In this document: piece after piece, positions 34,331 through 45,284 of the stretch
Layout of the letters: the number at the start of each line of letters is the position of its first letter
How positions within the stretch are numbered: the first letter of the stretch is position 1
NCBI GenBank assembly: GCA_023101725.1
Contig: JALJCO010007904.1
Location: 295,001 to 359,000 of the forward strand
DNA from: Atherinomorus stipes
Lineage: Eukaryota > Chordata > Actinopteri > Atheriniformes > Atherinidae
Length of the DNA: 64,000 bases
Direction: 5' to 3'
Notes under the pieces: generated by a model
Databases searched by the model: none
What the model was told of the DNA's origin: nothing
The model's input: the letters and a program-made list of their open reading frames with translations, nothing else
Made by a program: the position numbers and the translations under genes

Positions 34331-34502
34331 TGAGACTCTTATTAAGAAATGAAGGAAAAATTGAGTTAATGTGGAGACCGGGACAGGGCCGACAAAACGT
34401 CACAATCAGAAAGCAGCGTCGTCCTCCGAGCGGAGACCGCCAGTATGGAGAGTTTCAGCAGGCCCGTGCTCCTGACGCGCTGCAGCAGCTGCGTATATGA
34501 AC

Positions 34503-36088
34503 GTCCCTATGACATTCCCACCAATGTTCCCACCAATGTTCCCACCAATGTTCCCACCAATGTTCCCGCCAATGTTCCCACCAATGTTCCCACCAATGTT
34601 CCCACCAATGTTCCCGCCAATGTTCCCACCAATGTTCCCACCAACATTCCCAACAACATTCCAAACAATGTTCCCACCAATGTTCCCACCAATGTTCCCA
34701 CCAATGTTCCCGCCAATGTTCCCGCCAATGTTCCCACCAATGTTCCCACCAATGTTCCCGCCAATGTTCCCACCAATGTTCCCACCAATGTTCCCACCAA
34801 TGTTCCCACAAACATTCCAAACAACATTCCAAACAATGTTCCCACCAATGTTCCCACCAATATTCCCACCAATGTTCCCACCAATGTTCCCGCCAATGTT
34901 CCCGCCAATGTTCCCACCAATGTTCCCACCAATGTTCCCGCCAATGTTCCCACCAATGTTCCCACCAATGTTCCCACCAATGTTCCCACCAATGTTCCCA
35001 CAAACATTCCAAACAACATTCCAAACAATGTTCCCACCAATGTTCCCACCAATATTCCCACCAATGTTCCCACCAATGTTCCCACAAACATTCCCAACAA
35101 CATTCCAAACAATGTTCCCACCAATGTTCCCACCAATGTTCCCGCCAATGTTCCCGCCAATGTTCCCACCAATGTTCCCACAAACATTCCCAACAACATT
35201 CCAAACAATGTTCCCACCAGTGTTCCCACCAATGTTCCCGCCAATGTTCCCACCAATGCTCCCACCAATGTTCCCACCAATGTTCCCACCAATGTTCCCG
35301 CCAATGTTCCCACCAATGTTCCCACCAATGTTCCCACAAACATTCCCAACAACATTCCCAACAACATTCCAAACAATGTTCCCACCAATGTTCCCGTCAA
35401 TGTTCCCACCAATGTTCCCACCAATGTTCCCACCAATGTTCCCACCAATGTTCCCACAAACATTCCCAACAACATTCCAAACAATGTTCCCACCAATGTT
35501 CCCACCAACGTTCCCACCAATGTTCCCACCAATGTTCCCACCAATGTTCCCACAAACATTCCCAACAACATTCCCAACAACATTCCAAACAATGTTCCCA
35601 CCAATGTTCCCGTCAATGTTCCCACCAATGTTCCCACCAATGTTCCCACCAATGTTCCCACCAATGTTCCCACCAATGTTCCCACAAACATTCCCAACAA
35701 CATTCCCAACAACATTCCAAACAATGTTCCCACCAATGTTCCCGTCAATGTTCCCACCAATGTTCCCACCAATGTTCCCACCAATGTTCCCACCAATGTT
35801 CCCACAAACATTCCCCACAACATTCCAAACAATGTTCCCACCAATGTTCCCACCAACGTTCCCACCAATGTTCCCACCAATGTTCCCACCAATGTTCCCA
35901 CAAACATTCCCAACAACATTCCCAACAACATTCCAAACAATGTTCCCACCAATGCTCCCACAAACATTCCCAACAACATTCCAAACAATGTTCCCACCAA
36001 TGTTCCCACCAATGTTCCCACCAACGTTCCCACCAAAATTCCCAACAACATTCCCAATAACATTCCCAACAACGTTCACAACGCTTTA
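34503..36088. repeat. 12-bp minisatellite (CAATGTTCCCAC) with higher-order structure
   Basis: The 12-bp unit CAATGTTCCCAC (variants CGCCAATG, CAACATTCCAAA) is grouped into blocks separated by ACAAACATTCCCAACAACAT. No frame gains stops, so five frames of 500 codons or more are open on both strands (for example Pro-Thr-Asn-Val repeats on plus). I do not regard these as genes. Confidence 0.96.
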
Positions 36089-36164
36089 GGCCTCTAAGCT
36101 AAAACCAAGCCGGACCGACACAGCAGGTTTTTTGATGAACGACCCATTTGTGAGGCACATGAAG

Positions 36165-36535
36165 CAGGTGAGGCGGGGGAGGACAGGTGAGGCGGGGGAG
36201 GACAGGTGAGGCAGGTGAGGACAGGTGAGGCAGGTGAGGCAGGTGAGGCAGGTGAGGCGGGTGAGGACAGGTGAGGACAGGTGAGGCGGGGGAGGACAGG
36301 TGAGGCAGGTGAGGCAGGTGAGGACAGGTGAGGCGGGTGAGGCAGGTGAGGTGGGTGAGGACAGATGAGGCGGGTGAGGACAGATGAGGCAGGTGAGGAC
36401 AGGTGAGGACAGGTGAGGCGGGTGAGGACAGGTGAGGCGGGTGAGGTGGGTGAGGCGGGTGAGGACAGGTGAGGCGGGTGAGGACAGGTGAGGCGGGTGA
36501 GGACAGATGAGGCGGGTGAGGACAGGTGAGGCGGG
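36165..36535. repeat. AGGTGAGGCGGG minisatellite
   Basis: Units of 9-19 bp are combinations of CAGGTGAGG and CGGGTGAGGA. The plus strand therefore repeats a consensus 5' splice-site sequence CAG|GTGAGG many times. Confidence 0.93.
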
Positions 36536-37025
36536 GGAGGCCCTGTTGTCAGTGAGGTGAGGGAGTACAGGTGAGGCGGGGGGAGGCCCTGTTGTCAGTG
36601 AGGTGGGGGGAGGACAGGTGAGGCGGGGGAGGCCCTGTTGTCAGTGAGGCGGGGGAGGCCCTGTTGTCAGTGAGGCGGGGGAGGCCCTGTTGTCAGTGAG
36701 GTGGGGGAGGCCCTGTTGTCAGTGAGGTGGGGGAGGACAGGTGAGGCGGGGGAGGCCCTGTTGTCAGTGAGGTGGGGGAGGCCCTGTTGTCAGTGAGGCG
36801 GGGGGAGGCCCTGTTGTCAGTCAGGTGGGGGAGGCCCTGTTGTCAGTGAGGCGGGGGAGGCCCTGTTGTCAGTCAGGTGGGGGAGGCCCTGTTGTCAGTG
36901 AGGTGGGGGAGGACAGGTGAGGCGGGGGAGGCCCTGTTGTCAGTGAGGCGGGGGAGGCCCTGTTGTCAGTGAGGTGGGGGAGGACAGGTGAGGCGGGGGA
37001 GGCCCTGTTGTCAGTCAGGTGGGGG
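36536..37025. repeat. 27-bp minisatellite GGCCCTGTTGTCAGTGAGG
   Basis: The unit is GGCCCTGTTGTCAGTGAGGC plus GGGGGAG, occasionally interrupted by GACAGGTGAGG units shared with the previous array; about 16 copies. Confidence 0.92.
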
Positions 37026-37199
37026 TTGCACAGAAGCAGGAACTCTGAGGTCAAACATAGACGCTGCCAGACGACCGCCATCGTGTAATTAGATAAAAAT
37101 CTTGCGTTACGTAACGATGATCCGACCCGACTGTAATCGTTCTGACGCCGATGAAAGCAGCTCGTTAACAGCCGTGATAACGAGCCAACGGCAGCCTGC

Positions 37200-38185
37200 C
37201 AGTTCCAGACAAGTCCTGGTTCTGACAAGTCCTGGTTCTGACACATCCTGGTTCTGACAAGTCCTGGTTCTGACAAGTCCTGGTTCTGACAAGTCCTGGT
37301 TCTGACACGTCCTGGTTCTGACAAGTCCTGGTTCTGACACATCCTGGTTCTGACACGTCCTGGTTCTGACACATTCTGGTTCTGACAAGTCCTGGTTCTG
37401 AGAAGTCCTGGTTCTGACACATCCTGGTTCTGACACGTCCTGGTTCTGACAAGTCCTGGTTCTGAGAAGTCCTGGTTCTGACACATCCTGGTTCTGACAC
37501 GTCCTGGTTCTGAGAAGTCCTGGTTCTGACACGTCCTGGTTCTGACACATTCTGGTTCTGAGAAGTCCTGGTTCTAACAAGTCCTGGTTCTGAGAAGTCC
37601 TGGTTCTGACACATCCTGATTCTGAGAAGTCCTGGTTCTGACACGTCCTGGTTCTGACACATTCTGGTTCTGAGAAGTCCTGGTTCTAACAAGTCCTGGT
37701 TCTGAGAAGTCCTGGTTCTGACACATCCTGATTCTGAGAAGTCCTGGTTCTGACAAGTCCTGGTTCTGACACATCCTGGTTCTGAGAAGTCCTGGTTCTG
37801 ACACGTCCTGGTTCTGACACATTCTGGTTCTGACAAGTCCTGGTTCTGACACGTCCTAGTTCTAGGAAGTCCTGGTTCTAGGAAGTCCTGGTTCTGACAA
37901 GTCCTGGTTCTGACAAGTCCTGGTTCTGAGGTGTCCTGGTTCTGACACGTTCTGGTTCTGACACGTCCTGGTTCTGAGAAGTCCTGGTTCTGACACGTCC
38001 TAGTTCTAGGAAGTCCTGGTTCTAGGAAGTCCTGGTTCTGACAAGTCCTGGTTCTGAGGTGTCCTGGTTCTGACACGTTCTGGTTCTGACACGTCCTGGT
38101 TCTGAGAAGTCCTGGTTCTAGGAAGTCCTGGTTCTGACACGTCCTAGTTCTAGGAAGTCCTGGTTCTAGGAAGTCCTGGTCGGCT
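37200..38185. repeat. 16-bp minisatellite TCCTGGTTCTGACAAG, ~60 copies
   Basis: The unit TCCTGGTTCTGACAAG varies at its last four bases (ACACG, ACACA, AGAAG, AGGAAG). It runs without a gap into the LINE-derived segment at 38186. Confidence 0.95.
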
Positions 38186-38235
38186 GATTTAGTGATCGCT
38201 TTGATGTGTTTTTCAAAGTTTAGGTCTGAGTCCAT
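38186..38235 (-). mobile_element. L2/CR1-like LINE coding fragment at the array edge
   Basis: The minus strand reads MDSDLNFEKHIKAITKSA, the segment just after the reverse transcriptase domain in teleost L2/CR1-type LINEs (pattern LGVxxDSDLxFExHI). It is continuous with the 51-bp array on its right. Confidence 0.65.
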
Positions 38236-40262
38236 CACTACAGCCAGATTTCTGGTCTGATTGGTGGTTTTTAGGTCTGAGTCCATCACTACAGCCAGAT
38301 TTCTGGTCTGGTTGGTGGTTTTTAGGTCTGAGTCCATCACTACAGTCAGATTTCTGGCCTGATTGGTGGTTTTTAGGTCTGAGTCCATCACTACAGCCAG
38401 ATTTCTGGTCTGATTGGTGGTTTTTAGGTCTGAGTCCATCACTACAGCCAGATTTCTGGTCTGGTTGGTGGTTTTTAGGTCTGAGTCCATCACTACAGCC
38501 AGATTTCTGGTCTTATTGGTGGTTTTTAGGTCTGAGTCCATCACTACACCCAGATTTCTGGTCTGGTTGGTGGTTTTTAGGTCTGAGTCCATCACTACAG
38601 CCAGATTTCTGGTCTTATTGGTGGTTTTTAGGTCTGAGTCCATCACTACACCCAGATTTCTGGCCTTGTTGGTGGTTTTTAGGTCTGAGTCCATCACTAC
38701 AGCCAGATTTCTGGCCTTGTTGGTGGTTTTTAGGTCTGAGTCCATCACTACACCCAGATTTCTGGCCTTGTTGGTGGTTTTTAGGTCTGAGTCCATCACT
38801 ACAGCCAGATTTCTGGTCTGGTTGGTGGTTTTTAGGTCTGAGTCCATCACTACAGCCAGATTTCTGGTCTTATTGGTGGTTTTTAGGTCTGAGTCCATCA
38901 CTACACCCAGATTTCTGGTCTGGTTGGTGGTTTTTAGGTCTGAGTCCATCACTACAGCCAGATTTCTGGTCTTATTGGTGGTTTTTAGGTCTGAGTCCAT
39001 CACTACACCCAGATTTCTGGCCTTGTTGGTGGTTTTTAGGTCTGAGTCCATCACTACAGCCAGATTTCTGGCCTTGTTGGTGGTTTTTAGGTCTGAGTCC
39101 ATCACTACACCCAGATTTCTGGCCTTGTTGGTGGTTTTTAGGTCTGAGTCCATCACTACAGCCAGATTTCTGGTCTGGTTGGTGGTTTATAGGTCTGAGT
39201 CCATCACTACAGCCAGATTTCTGGTTTGATTGGTGGTTTTTAGGTCTGAGTCCATCACTACACCCAGATTTCTGGTCTGGTTGGTGGTTTTTAGGTCTGA
39301 GTCCATCACTACAGCCAGATTTCTGGTCTGATTGGTGGTTTTTAGGTCTGAGTCCATCACTACACCCAGATTTCTGGTCTGGTTGGTGGTTTTTAGGTCT
39401 GAGTCCATCACTACATCCAGATTTCTGGTCTGGTTGGTGGTTTTTAGGTCTGAGTCCATCACTACACCCATTTTTTCTGGTCTGGTTGGTGGTTTTTCGG
39501 TCCGAGTCCATCACTACATCCAGATTTCTGGTCTGGTTGGTGGTTTTTCGGTCTGAGTCCATCACTACACCCAGATTTCTGGTCTGATTGGTGGTTTTTA
39601 GGTCTGAGTCCATCACTACACCCAGATTTCTGGTCTGGTTGGTGGTTTTTAGGTCTGAGTCCATCACTACACCCAGATTTCTGGTCTGATTGGTTGTTTT
39701 TAGGTCTGAGTCCATCACTACACCCAGATTTCTGGCCTGATTGGTGGTTTTTAGGTCTGAGTCCATCACTACAGCCAGATTTCTGGTCTGGTTGGTGGTT
39801 TTTAGGTCTGAGTCCATCACTACACCCAGATTTCTGGTCTGGTTGGTGGTTTTTAGGTCTGAGTCCATCACTACACCCAGATTTCTGGTCTGGTTGGTGG
39901 TTTTTAGGTCTGAGTCCATCACTACACCCAGATTTCTGGTCTGGTTGGTGGTTTTTAGGTCTGAGTCCATCACTACACCCAGATTTCTGGTCTGATTGGT
40001 GGTTTTTAGGTCTGAATTCATCACTACACCCAGATTTCTGGTCTGGTTGGTGGTTTTTCGGTCTGAGTCCATCACTACACCCAGATTTCTGGTCTGATTG
40101 GTGGTTTTTAGGTCTGAGTCCATCACTACAGCCAGATTTCTGGTCTGGTTGGTGGTTTTTAGGTCTGAGTCCATCACTTCACCCATATTTCTGGTCTGAT
40201 TGGTGGTTTTAGGTCTGAGTCCATCACTACAGCCTTATTTCTGGTCTGATTGGTGGTTTTAG
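38236..40262 (-). repeat. 51-bp minisatellite derived from a LINE ORF, ~40 copies
   Basis: The unit encodes, on the minus strand, RNLAVVMDSDLKTTNQT (17 codons), the same RNLGVxxDSDL segment as the adjoining LINE fragment. Variation is mostly GCC/CCC (Ala/Gly) and CAG/AAG changes. Long minus-strand frames exist because 51 is divisible by three and the source was coding. Confidence 0.9.
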
Positions 40263-40366
40263 GTGTATGGACTGAAGTTCTAGAAGTGATGTCTATATGA
40301 GGGTACATCACAAAACCTGTTTCTATAACACAGAATACACATTTCCAGCTCCTCCTGCAGGCTCCG

Positions 40367-40780
40367 GTGCATTACGTACACATATTTAGTTCCTTAACTG
40401 CTTGTCGTTTCTCTGCAACCTTCAGCAGTTCTGCTCTCCGAGTACCTGATTCTGCGCTTAACCTTCGTCCTGAAGAGCCTGTATCTGTCTCTGACTCAGT
40501 ATGCAGGGACATCCTCGACATGGCGACCCTGTACGAGGTCAGGCACTCTACACTTACGTCTGAACCTTGGCTTGATGATGCCTCATGTTCTCACAGACAC
40601 ACTTGTAGATGTGTTGAAAGGAAATTTAATAAAGATCACTTGCAGATCTCCTTAGAAATTCTACCTGATAGCCTACGTAGGTACCAAAGAGCCGTCAGAG
40701 GGTCCAAGTCCTGATTCCTGTCCAATCTCATTTCAGTTCATTTGCATAAACTTCAGTTCTTTTTTAAGACTCTTCTCTTT
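40367..40780 (+). pseudogene. LINE ORF2 linker fragment (L2/Rex-like)
   Basis: The plus strand encodes SEPWLDDASCSHRHTCRCVE and, after it, RKFNKDHLQISLEILPDSLR and RYQRAVRGSKS. This matches the segment between endonuclease and reverse transcriptase of teleost L2-type LINEs (PW-x-hRx-CRxaERkw-x-S-x-YQ-x-aK). It ends with a stop at 40712-40714 and lacks both catalytic domains, so it is a dead fragment, in the opposite orientation to the fragment at 38186-38235. The open frame upstream of residue 50 has no clear match. Confidence 0.6.
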
Positions 40781-40865
40781 AAATCTGCGTAATTCCTCCG
40801 TCATTTCACCTTCGCAGCCACTCTGTGACAGATTTCTTACGTTTTTAAAGATAAAAGTGTTGAAG

Positions 40866-42815
40866 GGCCTGCTTTACCATGGGACCTGCTCCCCCTCTGA
40901 CCTGCTTTACCATGGGACCTGCTTTACCATGGGACCTGCTCCCCCTCTGACCTGCTTTACCATGGGACCTGCTTTACCATGGGACCTGCTCCCCCTCTGA
41001 CCTGCTTTACCATGGGACCTGCTCCCCCTCTGACCTGCTTTACCATGGGACCTGCTTTACCATGGGACCTGCTTTACCATGGGACCTGCTCCCCCTCTGA
41101 CCTGCTTTACCATGGGACCTGCTTTACCATGGGACCTGCTCCCCCTCTGACCTGCTTTACCATGGGACCTGCTCCCTCTCTGACCTGCTTTACCATGGGA
41201 CCTGCTCCCCCTCTGACCTGCTTTACCATGGGACCTGCTCCCTCTCTGACCTGCTTTACCATGGGACCTGCTCCCCCTCTGACCTGCTTTACCATGGGAC
41301 CTGCTTTACCATGGGACCTGCTCCCCCTCTGACCTGCTTTACCATGGGACCTGCTCCCCCTCTGACCTGCTTTACCATGGGACCTGCTTTACCATGGGAC
41401 CTGCTCCCTCTCTGACCTGCTTTACCATGGGACCTGCTCCCCCTCTGACCTGCTTTACCATGGGACCTGCTTTACCATGGGACCTGCTCCCTCTCTGACC
41501 TGCTTTACCATGGGACCTGCTCCCCCTCTGACCTGCTTTACCATGGGACCTGCTTTACCATGGGACCTGCTCCCTCTCTGACCTGCTTTACCATGGGACC
41601 TGCTCCCCCTCTGACCTGCTTTACCATGGGACCTGCTTTACCATGGGACCTGCTCCCTCTCTGACCTGCTTTACCATGGGACCTGCTCCCCCTCTGACCT
41701 GCTTTACCATGGGACCTGCTCCCCCTCTGACCTGCTTTACCATGGGACCTGCTCCCCCTCTGACCTGCTTTACCATGGGACCTGCTTTACCATGGGACCT
41801 GCTTTACCATGGGACCTGCTCCCCCTCTGACCTGCTTTACCATGGGACCTGCTCCCCCTCTGACCTGCTTTACCATGGGACCTGCTTTACCATGGGACCT
41901 GCTCCCTCTCTGACCTGCTTTACCATGGGACCTGCTCCCCTCTGACCTGCTTTACCATGGGACCTGCTTTACCATGGGACCTGCTCCCTCTCTGACCTGC
42001 TTTACCATGGGACCTGCTCCCCCTCTGACCTGCTTTACCATGGGACCTGCTTTACCATGGGACCTGCTCCCTCTCTGACCTGCTTTACCATGGGACCTGC
42101 TCCCCCTCTGACCTGCTTTACCATGGGACCTGCTCCCCCTCTGACCTGCTTTACCATGGGACCTGCTCCCCCTCTGACCTGCTTTACCATGGGACCTGCT
42201 TTACCATGGGACCTGCTCCCTCTCTGACCTGCTTTACCATGGGACCTGCTCCCTCTCTGACCTGCTTTACCATGGGACCTGCTCCCTCTGCCTCTGACCT
42301 GCTTTACCATGGGCCTGCCTCTGCCTGTTTCCATGGGACCCTCCCTCGACCTGCTTTACCATGGGACCTGCTCCCCCTCTGACCTGCTTTACCATGGGAC
42401 CTGCTCCCCCTCTGACCTGCTTTACCATGGGACCTGCTTTACCATGGGACCTGCTCCCTCTCTGACCTGCTTTACCATGGGACCTGCTCCCTCTCTGACC
42501 TGCTTTACCATGGGACCTGCTCCCCTCTGACCTGCTTTACCATGGGACCTGCTTTACCATGGGACCTGCTCCCTCTCTGACCTGCTTTACCATGGGACCT
42601 GCTCCCCCTCTGACCTGCTTTACCATGGGACCTGCTTTACCATGGGACCTGCTCCCTCTCTGACCTGCTTTACCATGGGACCTGCTCCCCCTCTGACCTG
42701 CTTTACCATGGGACCTGCTCCCCCTCTGACCTGCTTTACCATGGGACCTGCTCCCCCTCTGACCTGCTTTACCATGGGACCTGCTTTACCATGGGACCTG
42801 CTCCCTCTCTGACCT
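40866..42815. repeat. 33/17-bp minisatellite CCTGCTTTACCATGGGA
   Basis: Two unit types mix: a long one (CCTGCTTTACCATGGGACCT then GCTCCCCCTCTGA, 33 bp) and a short one (CCTGCTTTACCATGGGA, 17 bp). The short unit is a deletion of the long one. Confidence 0.96.
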
Positions 42816-42879
42816 GTCGCTTGACTTCTGATGTTTCTCAGCCGGAATCCTCGTCTTCCCTCACAGACGTAGGGGTGGG

Positions 42880-43625
42880 CAGTTTCAGGTCCTGGACCGG
42901 CTCGGTTCCCAGGTCTTGGACCGACTCAGGTCCTGAGTCCTGGACCGGCTCGATTCCCAGGTCCTGGACCGGCTCAGTTCCTGAGTCCTGGACCGGCTCG
43001 GGTCCTGAGTCCTGGCTCAGTTCCTGAGTCCTGGACCAGCTCGGGCCCTGAGTCCTGGCTCAGTTCCCGGGTCCTGGACCGGCTCGGGTCCCAGGTCCTA
43101 GACCGGCTCGGGTCCCAGGTCCTGGACCAGCTCGGGTCCTGAGTCCTGGCTCAGTTCCCGGGTCCTGGACCGGCTCGGGTCCCGGGTCCTGGACCAGCTC
43201 GGGTCCTGAGTCCTGGCTCAGTTCCCGGGTCCTGGACCGGCTCGGGTCCCGGGTTCTAGACCAGCTCGGGTCCTGAGTCCTGGCTCAGTTCCCGGGTCCT
43301 GGACTGGCTCGGGTCCCGGCTCCTGGACCGGCTCAGTTAATGAATCCTGGACCGACTCGGGTCCTGAGTCCTGGCTCAGTTCCTGAGTCCCGGACCGGCT
43401 CGGGTCCTGAGTCCTGGCTCAGTTCCCGGGTCCTGGACTGGCTCGGGTCCCGTCTCCTGGACCGGCTCGGGTCCTGAGTCCTGGCTCAGTTCCCGGGTCC
43501 TGGACCGGTTCGGGTCCTGAGTCCTGGCTCAGTTCCTGAGTCCTGGACCGGCTCGGGTCCTGAGTCCTGGCTCAGTTCCCGGGTCCTGGACTGGCTCAGG
43601 TCCTGAGTCCTGGCTCGGGTCCTTG
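42880..43625. repeat. ~43-bp minisatellite GGTCCTGGACCGGCTC
   Basis: Units combine GGTCCTGGACCGGCTCGG with GTCCTGAGTCCTGGCTCAGT and TCCCG. Each contains short palindromes (GGTCCTGGACC is nearly self-complementary). Confidence 0.93.
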
Positions 43626-43764
43626 TTTCTTCTTCTGTGATTAATGAGACGCTTCCTCGGATCATATTTCAGAAGCAGATGTTGGAAAGTAGGTCATGCT
43701 GGAACGGGGTCATTGTGGTTTCTTCTTCTCTGGTTTCACCGTCAGCAGTCGGAGAGCAGCAGTA

Positions 43765-45275
43765 CGACCAGGTCTGATCCAGGTCTGATCCAGGTCTGAA
43801 CCAGGTCTGAACCAGGTCTGATCCAGGTCTGATCCTGGTCTGGTCCAGGTCTGATCTAGGTCTGAACCAGGTCTGATCTAGGTCTGATCCAGGTCTGAAC
43901 CAGGTCTGATCCAGGTCTGATCCTGGTCTGGTCCAGGTCTGATCCAGGTCTGATCCTGGTCTGGTCCAGGTCTGATCTAGGTCTGAACCAGGTCTGATCT
44001 AGGTCTGATCCACGTCTGAACCAGGTCTGATCCAGGTCTGAACCAGGTCTGATCCAGGTCTGATCCTGGTCTGGTCCAGGTCTGATCCAGGTCTGATCCT
44101 GGTCTGGTCCAGGTCTGATCCAGGTCTGAACCAGGTCTGATCCAGGTCTGACCCAGGTCTGATCTAGGTCTGATATAGGTCTGATCCAGGTCTGAACCAG
44201 GTCTGATCCAGGTCTGACCCAGGTCTGATCCAGGCCTGACCCAGGTCTGATCTAGGTCTGATCTAGGTCTGATCCAGGTCTGAACCAGGTCTGATCCAGG
44301 TCTGAACCAGGTCTGATCCAGGCCTGACCCAGGTCTGATCTAGGTCTGATCCAGGTCTGAACCAGGTCTGATCTAGGTCTGATCCAGGTCTGAACCAGGT
44401 CTGATCCAGGTCTGAACCAGGTCTGATCTAGGTCTGATCCAGGTCTGAACCAGGTCTGATCCAGGTCTGAACCAGGTCTGATCCAGGTCTGAACCAGGTC
44501 TGAACCAGGTCTGATCCAGGTCTGAACCAGGTCTGATCTAGGTCTGATCCAGGTCTGATCCAGGTCTGATCCAGGTCTGATCCAGGTCTGATCCAGGTCT
44601 GAACCAGGTCTGAACCAGGTCTGACCCAGGTCTGATCCAGGTCTGACCCAGGTCTGATCCAGGTCTGATCCCGGTCTGATCCAGGTCTGATCCAGGTCTG
44701 AACCAGGTCCCATCCAGGTCTGATCCAGGTCTGAACCAGGTCTGATCCAGGTCTGAACCAGGTCTGAACCAGGTCTGATCCAGGTCTGATCCAGGTCTGA
44801 TCCAGGTCTGATCCAGGTCTGAACCAGGTCTGATCCAGGTCTGATCCAGGCCTGATCCAGGTCTGATCCAGGTCTGATCCAGGTCTGAACCAGGTCTGAA
44901 CCAGGTCTGATCCAGGTCTGAACCAGGTCTGATCCAGGTCTGAACCAGGTCTGAACCAGGTCTGGTCCAGGTCTGATCCAGGTCTGATCCAGGTCTGATC
45001 CAGGCCTGATCCAGGTCTGAACCAGGTCTGAACCAGGTCTGATCCAGGTCTGAACCAGGTCTGAACCAGGTCTGATCCAGGCCTGATCCAGGTCTGAACC
45101 AGGTCTGATCCAGGTCTGAACCAGGTCTGAACCAGGTCTGGTCCAGGTCTGATCCAGGTCTGATCCAGGTCTGATCCAGGCCTGATCCAGGCCTGATCCA
45201 GGTCTGATCCAGGTCTGATCCAGGTCTGGTCCAGGTCTGATCCAGGTCTGACCCAGGTCTGAACCTGGTCCCGGC
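43765..45275. repeat. 11-bp minisatellite AGGTCTGATCC, ~135 copies
   Basis: The unit AGGTCTGATCC alternates with AGGTCTGAACC, AGGTCTGACCC, CTAGGTCTGAT and CTGGTCTGGTCC. It forms an uninterrupted head-to-tail array. Confidence 0.96.
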
Positions 45276-45284
45276 TGTTGGGTC

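Noticed and set aside
34445..36097. 550-codon Pro-Thr-Asn-Val repeat protein with a short non-repeat start in good Kozak context
   Set aside because: Five frames over the 12-bp array are open for 500 codons or more, so openness carries no information; the short N-terminal segment has no signal peptide or known domain.
37165..39156. 663-codon minus-strand frame
   Set aside because: It joins the LINE-derived 51-bp array with the unrelated 16-bp array; it is explained by repeat periods of 51 and 48 (3 x 16).
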